64,000 nt of DNA from Bradyrhizobium sp. CIAT3101 (GTDB taxonomy: Bacteria; Pseudomonadota; Alphaproteobacteria; Rhizobiales; Xanthobacteraceae): contig NZ_CP121634.1 in NCBI RefSeq assembly GCF_029714945.1, forward strand, positions 682,001 through 746,000, given 5' to 3'. The notes below the pieces were generated by a model that did not search any database, was not told the origin of the DNA, and saw only the letters and a list, made by a program, of their open reading frames with translations. This document shows, piece after piece, positions 1-10,059 of this stretch. Numbering within the stretch: position 1 is the first letter of the stretch; each line of letters starts with the position of its first letter. Position numbers and translations under genes: made by a program.

Positions 1-371
1 TAGGTGGTCACTGTCGCGGTCGCCGTCCCCGACGCCGTTCGGGTGGTGACGCTGTCGGTCACGGTGATGTTCACGGAGGTCGAGGTCATGCTGAGCGCGG
101 CCAGCTGTCCGGTGAAGGCGTTCTGCGCATCGCTCTGCGCGGTCGAGGCGCTCTTGGTGATTTCGGTCTTGGCGGTGGCGACCAGCACGGCGGTGTCGAG
201 CGCGGACGTCAGCTTCGTTTTGGCCCGCGTGGCCATGGAATAATCGATGGCGGCGCCGATGAAGGACAGTATCGGCAGCAGCGAGAGCGCGAAGATGACG
301 GCGATATTGCCACGGCGATCTGAAGCAAAGGACGAGAGCAGGCGATGAGCATTACGGGTAGCAAGGTACAA
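1..371 (-). CDS. TadE/TadG-like Flp pilus-assembly protein, N-terminal part (runs off the left edge)
   Basis: Only the first ~123 codons lie in the window. The likely start is TTG at 371 because an in-frame TAA lies four codons upstream and AAGGAT sits just before it. The protein has a short basic N terminus, then SDRRGNIAVIFALSLLPILS, one hydrophobic segment typical of TadE/TadG-like proteins, followed by DYSMATRAKTKL and an Ala/Thr/Ser-rich region. Known family members are single-pass membrane proteins with pseudopilin-like N termini that assist Flp/Tad pilus assembly. The C-terminal domain, which would separate TadG from a generic TadE_N protein, is outside the window. Confidence 0.72.
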   Translation of the reverse strand, partial: MYLATRNAHRLLSSFASDRRGNIAVIFALSLLPILSFIGAAIDYSMATRAKTKLTSALDTAVLVATAKTEITKSASTAQSDAQNAFTGQLAALSMTSTSVNITVTDSVTTRTASGTATATVTT

Positions 372-645
372 GCAAGCATATCCTTACGCGAACAACAGTG
401 CGTGGACGCTAGCATTGTGGAACTTACGCAAGGGTTGACCCGGTTCCACAAACGCGTGTCGGGATATTGCTGATCGTGTCGCCGACCGAACGAAAACTCC
501 GAAAAAAATAGCTGCTTCTGCGCGTCGCGCTCCATCAATCCCGTAGTACTCCGGTGTGCGCGCTTGACGCACGTCGGCGTTTGCTCCCAACATGCACGGA
601 CACCGCGCCGTAGCAGCGCGCATCAACCTTCAGTAGGGAGGCGAC
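372..645. other. Intergenic region between divergent tad-like gene and GST gene
   Basis: No convincing gene, repeat or terminator was seen in these 274 bases. It separates two divergently transcribed genes, so both promoters should lie here, but no clear -35/-10 pair stands out. Confidence 0.5.
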
Positions 646-1578
646 ATGCCGGAGACTCTTCCGATCATCCTGCATCACTTCGACGAGTCGCCATTCTCCG
701 AGAAGATCCGCCTCATCTTCGGTCTGAAGAACATCGCCTGGACCTCGGTCCGCATCTCCAGGATCATGCCGCGTCCGGATCTGATGCCGCTCACCGGTGG
801 TTACAGGCGTACGCCGGTGATGCAGATCGGCGCGGACATCTATTGCGACACCCAGCGCATCATCCGCGAGCTCGAGCACCGTTTTCCCGCGCCGACCCTG
901 TTTCCTGATCGAGGCGAGGGGCTCGCCTGGGCCAGCGCGATGTGGACCGACAAGTCGTTCTTTCAGAATACGGTGAACCTCGTGTTCGGTTCGCTCGCCG
1001 ACAAGGTGCCGCAGAGCTTCATCGAGGATCGCGAGAAGCTGCGCGGTGCGAAGTTCGACATTGCGGCGATGACGGCGGCGATCCCGCAGATGCGCGACCA
1101 GTACCGCGCTCACGTCGGCTGGATCGAGACGCAGCTTGCCGGAGGTCACCCGTGGCTCGGCGGCGCCGCGGCTGACCTCGTCGACATCAATGCTTACATG
1201 AATGTCTGGTACGTCCGCTCCAACCTGCCGGTCGCCGATCAGCTGCTGGCTGAATTTCCCAAGGTGCGCGCCTGGGAAGAGCGCATCCGCGCGATCGGTC
1301 ATGGCACGCGAACCGAGATGTCGACCGCAGAGGCGCTCAGGATCGGTCGGGCAGCGACGCCGCAGACAGGAGAGGCCAACGACCCACACGATCCGAACGG
1401 CCGCAAGGTCGGTGATCTCGTCGACGTCAGGCCCGACGATTACGGCAGGATCGCCGTGCGCGGACGGATCGTTTCGCTGTCAGCCCAGAGCATCGCCATC
1501 CGCCGCCACGACGATATCGCGGGCGACATCGTCGTCCATTTTCCGCGCGCGGGGTTTGGGGTGACGCCGGCGAAGTAG
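646..1578 (+). CDS. Glutathione S-transferase family protein
   Basis: 310 residues. The N-terminal thioredoxin-fold half (about residues 5-80) carries HHFDESPFSEKIRLIFGLK, with a Ser in the position of the usual catalytic Ser/Cys, and a Thr-Pro pair (RRTPVMQ) that matches the GST cis-Pro loop, followed by the D-T-Q-R-I glutathione-contact segment. Residues ~95-230 form the helical C-terminal domain (WLGGAAADLVDINAY resembles the N-capping motif region). An extra C-terminal stretch (~235-310) with beta-strand-like pattern is unusual for a GST. The start is supported by AGGGAGG seven bases upstream of the ATG. Substrate unknown. Confidence 0.82.
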   Translation: MPETLPIILHHFDESPFSEKIRLIFGLKNIAWTSVRISRIMPRPDLMPLTGGYRRTPVMQIGADIYCDTQRIIRELEHRFPAPTLFPDRGEGLAWASAMWTDKSFFQNTVNLVFGSLADKVPQSFIEDREKLRGAKFDIAAMTAAIPQMRDQYRAHVGWIETQLAGGHPWLGGAAADLVDINAYMNVWYVRSNLPVADQLLAEFPKVRAWEERIRAIGHGTRTEMSTAEALRIGRAATPQTGEANDPHDPNGRKVGDLVDVRPDDYGRIAVRGRIVSLSAQSIAIRRHDDIAGDIVVHFPRAGFGVTPAK

Positions 1579-1655
1579 TTAATCCAAATTGACTCAAATT
1601 TTAGCCAATTCACCAACAACCATTAGGGTTACTTCCTCGATCTCTAAGCGAATTA

Positions 1656-1747
1656 TTGTCCGCTTTACCACCCGCCTCTAACAGAGGGACGGCGGACAAC
1701 GCACATGCCTCATACAGGCCAATAAGTGCGGCCCGCGTCCCACGCGG
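1656..1747 (+). promoter_or_regulatory. Structured 5' leader of metY (two hairpins, second touches the ribosome binding site)
   Basis: A perfect 8-bp stem TTGTCCGC (1656-1663) / GCGGACAA (1692-1699) encloses an inner stem CCTCT (1675-1679) / AGAGG (1683-1687). Downstream, CCGCGT (1733-1738) and ACGCGG (1742-1747) form a 6-bp hairpin whose 3' arm runs into the GGAGG ribosome binding site (1746-1750) of metY. This could be translational control, but the layout does not match the SAM-II consensus I know from alphaproteobacterial met genes. The regulatory role is inference. Confidence 0.4.
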
Positions 1748-1757
1748 AGGTGGTACG

Positions 1758-3059
1758 ATGCGCAACGAGACGATTGCTATTCACGCCGGCTACGAGCCCG
1801 AGGCCACCACGCACGCGGTTGCCGTGCCGATCTACCAGACCGCGGCGTACGCTTTCGACAGCGCCGACCACGGCGCGGCCCTCTTCAATCTCGAAGCTGA
1901 AGGTTTCCGCTACAGCCGCATCGCCAATCCGACCAGCGCCGTGCTGGAGAAGCGCATCGCCCAGCTCGAAGGCGGCGTCGGCGCGCTCGCGGTCGCGACC
2001 GGCCAGGCTGCGCTGCATTTCGCCTTCGTCAACGTCGCCGACCACGGCGGCAACATCGTGTCCGTGCCGCAGCTCTACGGCACCACCCATACGCTGCTCT
2101 CACACATTCTGCCGCGACAGGGCATCACCGGCCGCTTCGCCGAGAGCGACAAGCCGGACGCGATCGCGAAGCTGATCGACGAGAACACCCGCGCCATCTT
2201 CGCCGAGACGATCGGCAACCCCGCCGGCAATGTCTGCGACATCGAGGCGCTGGCGAAAATCGCGCATGCTCATGGCGTGCCGCTGATCGTCGACAACACC
2301 GTCGCCACGCCGATCCTGCTCAAGCCGTTCGACTACGGCGCCGATATCGCCGTGCATTCGCTGACCAAGTTTCTGGGCGGCCACGGCACCACGCTCGGCG
2401 GCGCCATCGTCGATTCCGGAAATTTCCCCTGGGCCAAGCACGCCGACCGTTTCCCGGCCTACAACAAGCCGGACGCCTCCTATCACGGCCTCGTCTATGC
2501 CGAGCGCTTCGGCAAGACCGCCTATATCGAGCGCGCACGCAGCGTCTATCAGCGTACCATGGGTTCGGTGCTGTCGCCGTTCAACGCGTTCCTGCTGCTC
2601 CAGGGCATCGAGACGGTGGCGCTGCGCATGGAGCGCCATTGCGAGAACGCTCGCAAGGTCGCCGAATTCCTGCGCAACGATCCGCGTGTCGCCTGGGTCA
2701 ACTACACTGGTTTCCCGGACAGCCCCTATTATCCGCTGGTCCAGAAGTATCTCGACGGCAACGCCTCTTCGCTGTTCACCTTCGGCATCAAGGGCGGCAT
2801 GGAGGCCGGCAAGACCTTTTATGATGCATTGAAGCTGATCACGCGCCTCGTCAATATCGGCGATGCCAAGTCGCTGGCCTGCCATCCGGCTTCGACCACG
2901 CACCGGCAAATGTCGCCGGAGCAGCAGCGCTCGGCCGGCGTGCTACCGGAAACGATCCGCCTCTCGATCGGCATCGAGCATGCCGCCGATATCATCGAGG
3001 ATATCGACCAGGCGCTGGAAAAGGCCTGTCCGGCCGCGCGTCTTCAGGCCGCGGAGTAG
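1758..3059 (+). CDS. metY: O-acetylhomoserine aminocarboxypropyltransferase (O-acetylhomoserine sulfhydrylase)
   Basis: 433-residue PLP enzyme of the Cys/Met metabolism family, cytosolic. It is expected to make homocysteine from O-acetylhomoserine (or O-succinylhomoserine) and sulfide. The PLP lysine is K204 in SLTKFLGGHG; the phosphate-binding region follows ATGQAAL, and the substrate arginine lies in the conserved C-terminal half (IRLSIGIEH). Length and the NYTGFPDSPYYPLVQKYL insertion fit the long MetY form rather than shorter MetZ/MetB. Start at 1758 is preferred over an upstream in-frame ATG (1656) because GGAGGTGG lies directly upstream and family similarity begins at MRNETIAIHAG. Only 12 bases separate it from metA, so the two are probably an operon. 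Confidence 0.9.
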   Translation: MRNETIAIHAGYEPEATTHAVAVPIYQTAAYAFDSADHGAALFNLEAEGFRYSRIANPTSAVLEKRIAQLEGGVGALAVATGQAALHFAFVNVADHGGNIVSVPQLYGTTHTLLSHILPRQGITGRFAESDKPDAIAKLIDENTRAIFAETIGNPAGNVCDIEALAKIAHAHGVPLIVDNTVATPILLKPFDYGADIAVHSLTKFLGGHGTTLGGAIVDSGNFPWAKHADRFPAYNKPDASYHGLVYAERFGKTAYIERARSVYQRTMGSVLSPFNAFLLLQGIETVALRMERHCENARKVAEFLRNDPRVAWVNYTGFPDSPYYPLVQKYLDGNASSLFTFGIKGGMEAGKTFYDALKLITRLVNIGDAKSLACHPASTTHRQMSPEQQRSAGVLPETIRLSIGIEHAADIIEDIDQALEKACPAARLQAAE

Positions 3060-3071
3060 GCAATCGCGCCG

Positions 3072-4073
3072 ATGAGCATCTTGATCGACAGGGATCAAGG
3101 TATTGTAAGCCCGGCGCTGGTACCGGCCGAAGGTGACTTCGCGCGCGATCACGCCGGTGCCGAGCTCAACATCGGGCTGATCAACAATATGCCTGATACG
3201 GCACTGAAGGCGACAGAGCGGCAGTTCATGAAGCTGCTGCAGGCTGCCGCAGGGCCGCGCCGCATCCGCTTTCATTGCTTCTCGTTGCCGTCGGTGAAGC
3301 GTTCGCCGGAAGCGAAGTGGCATGTCGAGAGCGAATATTCCGATCTCTCCGATCTCAAGCGTCAGAGGTTCGACGGGCTGATCGTGACCGGCGCCGAACC
3401 GGTCGCGCCCGAGCTCGATCAGGAGCCGTACTGGCGCGACCTCACCGAGCTGATCGACTGGGCGAGGATCAATACCCGCTCGACGATCTGGTCATGCCTT
3501 GCCGCACATGCGGCTGTGCTGCATCTCGATCGCATCGAACGACAGCGGCTGCCGTCCAAATGCCATGGCATCTTCGACTGCGAGACCGTGACTGGCGATC
3601 CGCTCACGCGCGGTGCGCCGGCGCCGCTCAAGGTCTCGCATTCCCGCCTCAATGAAGTCACTGAGGGAGATCTCACGCAGGCCGGCTATCAGGTGCTGAC
3701 CAGGTCGGCCCGGGCTGGCGTCGACGTCTTCGTTCGGCAATACGCCAGCCGCTTCGTGTTCTTCCAGGGCCATCCCGAATATGACGCACTGTCGCTCCAG
3801 CGCGAATATCTGCGCGACATCGGCCGCTTCCTCGCGCGCGAGCGGGAGGCCTATCCGGCGCTCCCCGTGAGCTATTTTGACGCAGCGACGGAGGAAAAGC
3901 TGGTTCGCTTCGAAAAGCGGGCCAGGCATCAGCGGCATCCGGCACTGACCAATGAATTGCCGGCGCTGACTTTGCGCCCCGATATTGCGGCCGGCAGCGC
4001 CGCGGCGGCGCTTTTCCGCAATTGGCTGCAATATCTCGATGCGGACACTGAAGCTCCGCTGCCGGCGCGTTAA
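3072..4073 (+). CDS. metA: Homoserine O-acyltransferase, MetA family
   Basis: 333 residues. MetA proteins acylate homoserine with acetyl- or succinyl-CoA, the first committed step of methionine synthesis. The family pattern is visible: IGLINNMPDTALKATERQF (catalytic-site lysine region), IVTGAEPV, the nucleophilic cysteine in TIWSCLAAHAA, and the histidine-glutamate pair in FFQGHPEYD. It lacks the E. coli GAPLE sequence at the acyl-specificity position (GAEPVAPEL here), so acetyl versus succinyl preference cannot be called from sequence; the adjoining MetY argues for O-acetylhomoserine. Located 12 bases downstream of metY. Confidence 0.85.
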   Translation: MSILIDRDQGIVSPALVPAEGDFARDHAGAELNIGLINNMPDTALKATERQFMKLLQAAAGPRRIRFHCFSLPSVKRSPEAKWHVESEYSDLSDLKRQRFDGLIVTGAEPVAPELDQEPYWRDLTELIDWARINTRSTIWSCLAAHAAVLHLDRIERQRLPSKCHGIFDCETVTGDPLTRGAPAPLKVSHSRLNEVTEGDLTQAGYQVLTRSARAGVDVFVRQYASRFVFFQGHPEYDALSLQREYLRDIGRFLAREREAYPALPVSYFDAATEEKLVRFEKRARHQRHPALTNELPALTLRPDIAAGSAAAALFRNWLQYLDADTEAPLPAR

Positions 4074-4178
4074 CCCAGGGCTGTGGGTTCCGCGTTAGGA
4101 TTACCCGAGCGTTAAGCTTGCCTCGAGCCGCGCGTAAATGTTTCAGTCGAGACATATAGAATCACAGGGAATGCACCC

Positions 4179-4922
4179 GTGCTGTCGGCCCTCAACGGAC
4201 GCTTGAGCAATCGGCTAGCCCGGCATTTCCGCGCCGCGCCGCACCGCTTGCCGGCGCACGCGCCGATGGTGAGCTTCACCTTCGATGACGCCCCCGACAG
4301 CGCCGCGGACGAGGGCGCCGCGCTATTGGAAGCGCATGGCGGGCGCGGCACGTTCTACCTCGCCGGCAGCCTGATCGATCAGCCCGGGGACCACTGGCAC
4401 GGCCTGTCGAACGACGCGATCATTCGTCTGCATCGCGGCGGCCACGAGATCGCCTGCCACACGTTCTCGCACTCGCGCGCCGTCGATCTCGACGAGAGCG
4501 CGATGGCGCGCGAGATCGAGCGGAACCGCAGTCATTTCCGCGGTATCGACTCCTCGATCAAGCTCGAGAATTTTGCCTATCCCTATGGCCTCGCTTCGGT
4601 CTGGCGGAAACCGCAGCTCGCCAAAATTTTTCGCTCGGCGCGTGGCATCCTTCCCGGCGTCAACAGCGATGTCATCGATCTCCAATTCCTGCGCGCTTCG
4701 CCGCTGGTCAATTGCGAGATCGATGCGGCGGGCGTGGATCGCTACTTCGACGAGGCGGTCGCGAGCGGCGGCTGGCTGATCTTCTACGGTCACGACGTCG
4801 TCGATGCGCCAAGCCCTTATGGCTGCACACCGGCCCTGATGCGCCACGCGCTGACGGCCGCGGACAAGCGCGACATGCCGATCGTGACGGTCGCCGAGGC
4901 CTTGCGCAGGATAGGGGCGTAG
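4179..4922 (+). CDS. Polysaccharide deacetylase family protein (NodB-homology domain)
   Basis: 247 residues from a GTG start at 4179 with CACAGGGA upstream. The NodB fold is recognisable: motif 1 MVSFTFDDAP (catalytic Asp pair), motif 2 HEIACHTFSHSRAVD (metal-binding His residues), motif 3 FAYPYG, and the late GGWLIFYGHDV strand with a histidine. No signal peptide is evident, so it is probably cytoplasmic or attached to a saccharide pathway not seen here. Known members remove N- or O-acetyl groups from glycans; the substrate cannot be inferred from neighbours (methionine genes and recQ). Confidence 0.82.
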   Translation: MLSALNGRLSNRLARHFRAAPHRLPAHAPMVSFTFDDAPDSAADEGAALLEAHGGRGTFYLAGSLIDQPGDHWHGLSNDAIIRLHRGGHEIACHTFSHSRAVDLDESAMAREIERNRSHFRGIDSSIKLENFAYPYGLASVWRKPQLAKIFRSARGILPGVNSDVIDLQFLRASPLVNCEIDAAGVDRYFDEAVASGGWLIFYGHDVVDAPSPYGCTPALMRHALTAADKRDMPIVTVAEALRRIGA

Positions 4923-4928
4923 TTTTCA

Positions 4929-5060
4929 CCTCTCCCCGCTTGCGGGGAGAGGTCGGATCGCAGTTGCGATCCGGGTGAGGGGGTACAGGTCTCACCACCA
5001 TCTCATCTGCGGATAGATGCCCCTCACCCCAACCCTCTCCCCGTAAGAACGGGGAGAGGG
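4929..5060. repeat. Palindromic intergenic repeat, CTCTCCCC/GGGGAGAG family
   Basis: Perfect 11-bp hairpin CCTCTCCCCGC (4929-4939) / GCGGGGAGAGG (4942-4952), then GGATCGCA (4955-4962) / TGCGATCC (4965-4972), then a 12-bp hairpin CCCTCTCCCCGT (5033-5044) / ACGGGGAGAGGG (5049-5060). The two ends are inverted copies of each other and GGGTGAGGGG is matched by CCCCTCACCC inside, so the whole unit can fold as one long structure. It fills the gap between the deacetylase and recQ and may act as a transcript end; it looks like a MITE/REP-type dispersed element. Confidence 0.8.
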
Positions 5061-5160
5061 AGAAGAAGCAACGGTGCAAGCCCCCGCAAATCGTCTTGCA
5101 ACACCGGCGCCGTCATGCGACTGCCGGTGTGCCGAATCTCGCAAACCCTCGACACGCCCC

Positions 5161-7026
5161 ATGCCCGTCCCTTCCACCGCTCCGCTGCCAGCGCCGGCCG
5201 ATGGCCGCGATGCGCTGTCGGTGCTGCATTCGGTGTTCGGCCTGCCGGGGTTCCGAGGCGCGCAAGGCGAAATCATCCGGCACGTCACCGACGGCGGTAA
5301 TTGCCTGGTGCTGATGCCGACCGGCGGCGGCAAGTCGATGTGCTATCAATTGCCGTCACTGTTGCGTGAGGGCTGCGGCATCGTTGTCTCGCCGCTGATC
5401 GCGCTGATGCGCGACCAGGTTGCGGGCCTGATCGAGGCCGGCGTCAATGCTGCTGCGCTGAACTCGTCGCTGACCTTGCAGGAGGCCTCCGAGATCGAGC
5501 GGCGCCTGATCGCGGGCGATCTCGACCTGCTCTATGTCGCGCCGGAACGCCTGGTGACGCCGCGTTGCCTGTCGATGCTGGCGCAAGCCAAAGTGGCGTT
5601 GTTCGCAATCGACGAGGCGCATTGCGTCTCGCAATGGGGGCATGACTTCCGGCCCGAATATGTCGGTCTCTCCGTCATCGCCGAGCGTTTCCCCGATGTG
5701 CCGCGCATCGCGCTGACCGCGACCGCCGACGAATTGACGCGGAAAGAGATCGTCCAGCGGCTCCAGCTGACGGATAGCCCGCAATTCGTCTCGAGCTTCG
5801 ACCGGCCCAACATCCGCTACGAGATCGTCGACAAGCGCAATGCGGTGTCACAGCTGAAGGAGTTTATTCGGGATCGCCATGCCGGAGACGCCGGCGTGGT
5901 CTATTGCCTGTCCCGCAACCGCGTCGAGGAGGTTGCTGGCGCACTCGCCGAGGCCGGCATTGCGGCGCTGCCCTATCACGCCGGGCTCGACAGTCAGGTG
6001 CGCTCGCGCAACCAGGACCGCTTCCTCAACGAGGACGGCATCGTCATCGTTGCGACCATCGCCTTCGGCATGGGTATCGACAAGCCCGACGTGCGCTTCG
6101 TCGCCCATCTCGATCTGCCCAAGAGCATCGAGGCCTATTACCAGGAAACCGGGCGCGCGGGGCGCGACGGCAAACCGTCGGCGGCGTGGATGGCCTACGG
6201 GCTCTCGGACATCGTGCAGCAGCGCCGCATGATCGACGAGTCCACTGGCTCCGATGACTTCAAGCGCGTGTCGATCGGCAAGCTCGATGCGCTGGTCGGG
6301 CTCGCCGAGACCGCGCAGTGCCGGCGCCGGCGCCTGCTCGCCTATTTCGGCGAGGTCGTGCACGGCGAAAGCTGCGGCAATTGCGACAACTGCCTGACGC
6401 CGCCGAAAATGCGTGACGGCAAGGTGTTGGCGCAAAAGCTCTTGTCCTGCGCCTACCGCACCGGACAACGCTTCGGCGCGATGCACCTGATCGACGTGCT
6501 GATCGGACGTTTGACCGAAAAGGTGATGCAGTTCGGCCACGACAAGCTGTCGGTGTTCGGCATCGGGCGCGAGCTCAACGAGAAGCAATGGCGCACCGTG
6601 CTGCGGCAGCTGGTGGCCATGGGTCATCTGCAGAGCGACAGCGAAGCCTTTGGCGCGCTGAAGCTGACCGAGACCGCGCGCGGCGTGTTGCGCGGGGAGA
6701 CAGAGGTGTGGCTGCGCGAGGAAGCGCCCGGCACCCGGGTTCGGTCAAGCCGCGCAAAATCCCGCCGCGGCGACCTCGCGCCGGCGGCCAGCGCGCCGCA
6801 GGGCGACGTCGATCCCGAATTGCGCGCGCGGTTGCGCTCCTGGCGTTCCGATGTGGCGCGCGAGCGCGGCGTGCCGGCCTATGTTGTGCTGCACGATGCC
6901 ACCATCGACGGCATCGTCCGGGCCTGGCCGACCACGCTCGACGAGCTCCGCAACGTCCCCGGCATCGGCGACAAGAAGCTCGAGCATTATGGCGACGAAC
7001 TGCTGCAGATCGTCAAGACGCGGTAG
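5161..7026 (+). CDS. recQ: ATP-dependent DNA helicase RecQ
   Basis: 621 residues if the ATG at 5161 is used; an in-frame GTG at 5074 would add 29 unconserved residues and no good ribosome binding site decides between them. Walker A is TGGGKS (residues 54-59), DEAH box DEAHC (151-154), and the motif VI region [10 protein letters not shown] is intact. A zinc cluster ([12 protein letters not shown] ... CGNCDNC) and an RQC winged-helix region follow, and a C-terminal HRDC domain ends the protein ([21 protein letters not shown]). RecQ unwinds recombination and replication intermediates 3'-to-5'. Domain order and length match typical bacterial RecQ. Confidence 0.95.
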   Translation: MPVPSTAPLPAPADGRDALSVLHSVFGLPGFRGAQGEIIRHVTDGGNCLVLMPTGGGKSMCYQLPSLLREGCGIVVSPLIALMRDQVAGLIEAGVNAAALNSSLTLQEASEIERRLIAGDLDLLYVAPERLVTPRCLSMLAQAKVALFAIDEAHCVSQWGHDFRPEYVGLSVIAERFPDVPRIALTATADELTRKEIVQRLQLTDSPQFVSSFDRPNIRYEIVDKRNAVSQLKEFIRDRHAGDAGVVYCLSRNRVEEVAGALAEAGIAALPYHAGLDSQVRSRNQDRFLNEDGIVIVATIAFGMGIDKPDVRFVAHLDLPKSIEAYYQETGRAGRDGKPSAAWMAYGLSDIVQQRRMIDESTGSDDFKRVSIGKLDALVGLAETAQCRRRRLLAYFGEVVHGESCGNCDNCLTPPKMRDGKVLAQKLLSCAYRTGQRFGAMHLIDVLIGRLTEKVMQFGHDKLSVFGIGRELNEKQWRTVLRQLVAMGHLQSDSEAFGALKLTETARGVLRGETEVWLREEAPGTRVRSSRAKSRRGDLAPAASAPQGDVDPELRARLRSWRSDVARERGVPAYVVLHDATIDGIVRAWPTTLDELRNVPGIGDKKLEHYGDELLQIVKTR

Positions 7027-7185
7027 GTCGTGACCGTTATTTCCGCTGTCGTCCCGGACAAGCGAAGCGCAGATCCGGGACCCATACCGCGTGATCTATC
7101 TTGAGCCGCGCGGAACGACGTTCTTCGCCAAACGCCTCCCTGGGGTTATGGGTCCCTGTGTCTTTGAAGTCTGTCAGGATGGGTT

Positions 7186-8256
<1,071 letters not shown>

Positions 8257-8312
8257 CAGTTGCCGGCCTTCGCCGGGACGACAGCAGGTGAGGAGGCGAG
8301 AGCCGGGCAACC

Positions 8313-9329
8313 TCAGCCGTTCCGGAACGCGTAGCCGTAGCCGTTCAGCGCCGGTGCGCCGCCGAGATGGGCGTAGAGAATCTTCGCGCCCTTCTCGAAA
8401 TGGCCCTTCTTGGTCAGGTCGATCAGGCCCTGCATCGATTTGCCTTCATAGACGGGGTCGGTGATCATCGCCTCGAGCCGTGCGGTGAGGCGGATCGCCT
8501 CCTTGGTCTCCTCCGACGGAACGCCATAGGCGGGATAGGCGTAATCCTCGATCAGCACGACGTCGTCTGCAACGATGTCCTGGCCGAGTTCGACGAGCTT
8601 TGCGGTGTTCTGAGCGATCGAGAGCACCTGCGCCTTCGTCTGCGCCGGCGTGAAGGAGCCATCGATGCCGATCACTTTTCGCGCACGGCCGTCCGCCGCG
8701 AAGCCGACCAGCATGCCGGCATGGGTGGAGCCGGTCACGGTGCAGACGATGATGTAGTCGAACTTGAAGCCGAGCTCTTTCTCCTGCTTGCGCACTTCCT
8801 CGGCGAAGCCGACATAGCCGAGCCCGCCGAATTTGTGCACGGAGGCGCCGGCCGGGATCGCGTAGGGCTTGCCGCCGGCAGCCTTCACTTCCTCGATAGC
8901 CTGCTCCCAGCTCTTGCGGATGCCGATGTCGAAACCGTCGTCGACCAGACGCACGTCGGCGCCCATGATGCGCGAGAGCATGATGTTGCCGACGCGGTCA
9001 TAGACGGCGTCCTCGTGCGGTACCCAGGCTTCCTGCACCAGGCGGCACTTCATACCGATCTTGGCGGCGACGGCGGCGATCATGCGGGTGTGGTTCGACT
9101 GCACGCCGCCGATCGAGACCAGCGTATCGGCGTTCGACGCGATCGCGTCGGGAATGATGTATTCGAGCTTGCGCAGCTTGTTGCCGCCATAGGCGAGGCC
9201 GGAATTGCAGTCCTCGCGCTTGGCGTAGATCTCGACATTGCCGCCGAGATGTTTGGACAGCCGCTCCAGCTTCTCGATGGGCGTCGGGCCGAAGGTCAGC
9301 GGATAACGCGGAAATTTGTCGAGGTTCAT
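8313..9329 (-). CDS. acdS: 1-aminocyclopropane-1-carboxylate deaminase
   Basis: 338 residues, the standard AcdS length. This PLP enzyme cleaves ACC, the plant ethylene precursor, to 2-oxobutanoate and ammonia. K51 ([10 protein letters not shown]) binds PLP; S78, Y294, E295 (DPVYEGKSM) and L322 (YAHLGGAP) are all present at the numbering used for Pseudomonas ACC deaminase, and E295/L322 are the residues that separate true ACC deaminases from D-cysteine desulfhydrases. The start at 9329 ([13 protein letters not shown]) is preferred over an in-frame ATG 42 bases upstream because it matches family N termini. Divergent from acdR across a 158-base regulatory region. Confidence 0.95.
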   Translation of the reverse strand: MNLDKFPRYPLTFGPTPIEKLERLSKHLGGNVEIYAKREDCNSGLAYGGNKLRKLEYIIPDAIASNADTLVSIGGVQSNHTRMIAAVAAKIGMKCRLVQEAWVPHEDAVYDRVGNIMLSRIMGADVRLVDDGFDIGIRKSWEQAIEEVKAAGGKPYAIPAGASVHKFGGLGYVGFAEEVRKQEKELGFKFDYIIVCTVTGSTHAGMLVGFAADGRARKVIGIDGSFTPAQTKAQVLSIAQNTAKLVELGQDIVADDVVLIEDYAYPAYGVPSEETKEAIRLTARLEAMITDPVYEGKSMQGLIDLTKKGHFEKGAKILYAHLGGAPALNGYGYAFRNG

Positions 9330-9450
9330 TGGTTCATCCCGATTGGCGTTGGTCTTGGATGTGGCTAGCATTGCACTGCAAAAAGGTGCTTTCGAATTTT
9401 GCGCCCATCTTGCGCGTGATCTTGCGAAAGTCAGGCCAATAGCTAAGATT

Positions 9451-9487
9451 TCTTCCGAAGATAGATTAAATAACGGAAGCTTCTTCC
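9451..9487. promoter_or_regulatory. Candidate AcdR (Lrp-type) operator in the acdS-acdR intergenic region
   Basis: The palindrome TCTTCCGAAGA (9451-9461) and the related GGAAGCTTCTTCC (9475-9487) share TTCC/GGAA half-sites. The second touches the acdR start codon and includes its GGAAG ribosome binding site, so binding there could also autoregulate acdR. Lrp-type control of acdS by an adjacent acdR is known; these exact sites are my inference. Confidence 0.35.
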
Positions 9488-9952
9488 ATGTCCGCCCGAC
9501 TCGACCGCATCGACCTCAAGATGTTGAGATTGCTGCAGAATAACGGCCGGCTCAGCAATGCCGAGCTGGCCGTATCAGTCGCGATCAGCCCCGCCACCTG
9601 CCATCGCCGCACCCAGCGCCTGTTCGAGGACGGCTTTATCGCCACCGTCCGGGCCATGGTGGCGCCGAAGAAGGTGGCCAAGGGCACGCTGGTGATGGTC
9701 GGCGTCGTGCTCGATCGCTCGACCCCGGAGAGCTTTGCGATCTTCGAGCAGGCGATCGCAAAACTGAAATTCGTGCTCGACTGCCACCTCGTCGCCGGCG
9801 ACTTCGACTATTTCCTGAAAATCCGCGTCGGCGACATGGAGGATTTCAACCGCATCCATGGCGAGCAGCTCATCGCGCTCCCCGGCGTCCGCCAGACCCG
9901 CACCTTCTTCGTGATGAAGGAGGTCGTCGACAACGCGCCGCTGGAGTTCTGA
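9488..9952 (+). CDS. acdR: Lrp/AsnC-family regulator of ACC deaminase
   Basis: 154 residues. N-terminal helix-turn-helix ([20 protein letters not shown] through [12 protein letters not shown]) and C-terminal RAM/AsnC ligand domain ([12 protein letters not shown] ... [15 protein letters not shown]). Its position divergent to acdS is the classical acdR arrangement, in which the protein activates acdS in response to ACC or leucine. The ATG at 9488 directly follows GGAAGCTTCTTCC, giving an eight-base SD spacing. Confidence 0.9.
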   Translation: MSARLDRIDLKMLRLLQNNGRLSNAELAVSVAISPATCHRRTQRLFEDGFIATVRAMVAPKKVAKGTLVMVGVVLDRSTPESFAIFEQAIAKLKFVLDCHLVAGDFDYFLKIRVGDMEDFNRIHGEQLIALPGVRQTRTFFVMKEVVDNAPLEF

Positions 9953-9955
9953 GCC

Positions 9956-10013
9956 AGAGCGGTTTTCCAGCGAAGTGGAAACCGGTTCGCGTCAGAAAAC
10001 GCGTCAAACAACA
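9956..10013. repeat. Dispersed repeat, AGCG-TTTTC...ACCGGTTCGCGT family, copy A
   Basis: Shares the order AGAGCG, GTTTTC, an AGCG-AGTGG-like block, ACCGGTTCGCGT, then GAAAACG-GTC with copy B at 22449-22502. It contains the inverted segments GGTTTTCC and GGAAACC, so it can form a hairpin. It sits right after the acdR stop codon and may serve as a transcript end. Confidence 0.7.
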
Positions 10014-10059
10014 ATCCGGCGCTATTGATGCGCGATCCGCATCATGAGAGATTCATCCG

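Noticed and set aside
4..243. 79-codon plus-strand frame at the left edge
   Set aside because: Antisense to the TadE/TadG-like gene, which has the recognisable membrane segment.
1580..1757. SAM-II riboswitch before metY
   Set aside because: The expected SAM-II pseudoknot core (a GATTT-type strand and downstream CTAAA segment) is not found in the right order; only generic hairpins are visible.
8257..8262. Bridge RNA in the right end (IS1111 type)
   Set aside because: Only six bases lie between the transposase stop and the right boundary, too few for such an RNA; the left end fits instead.
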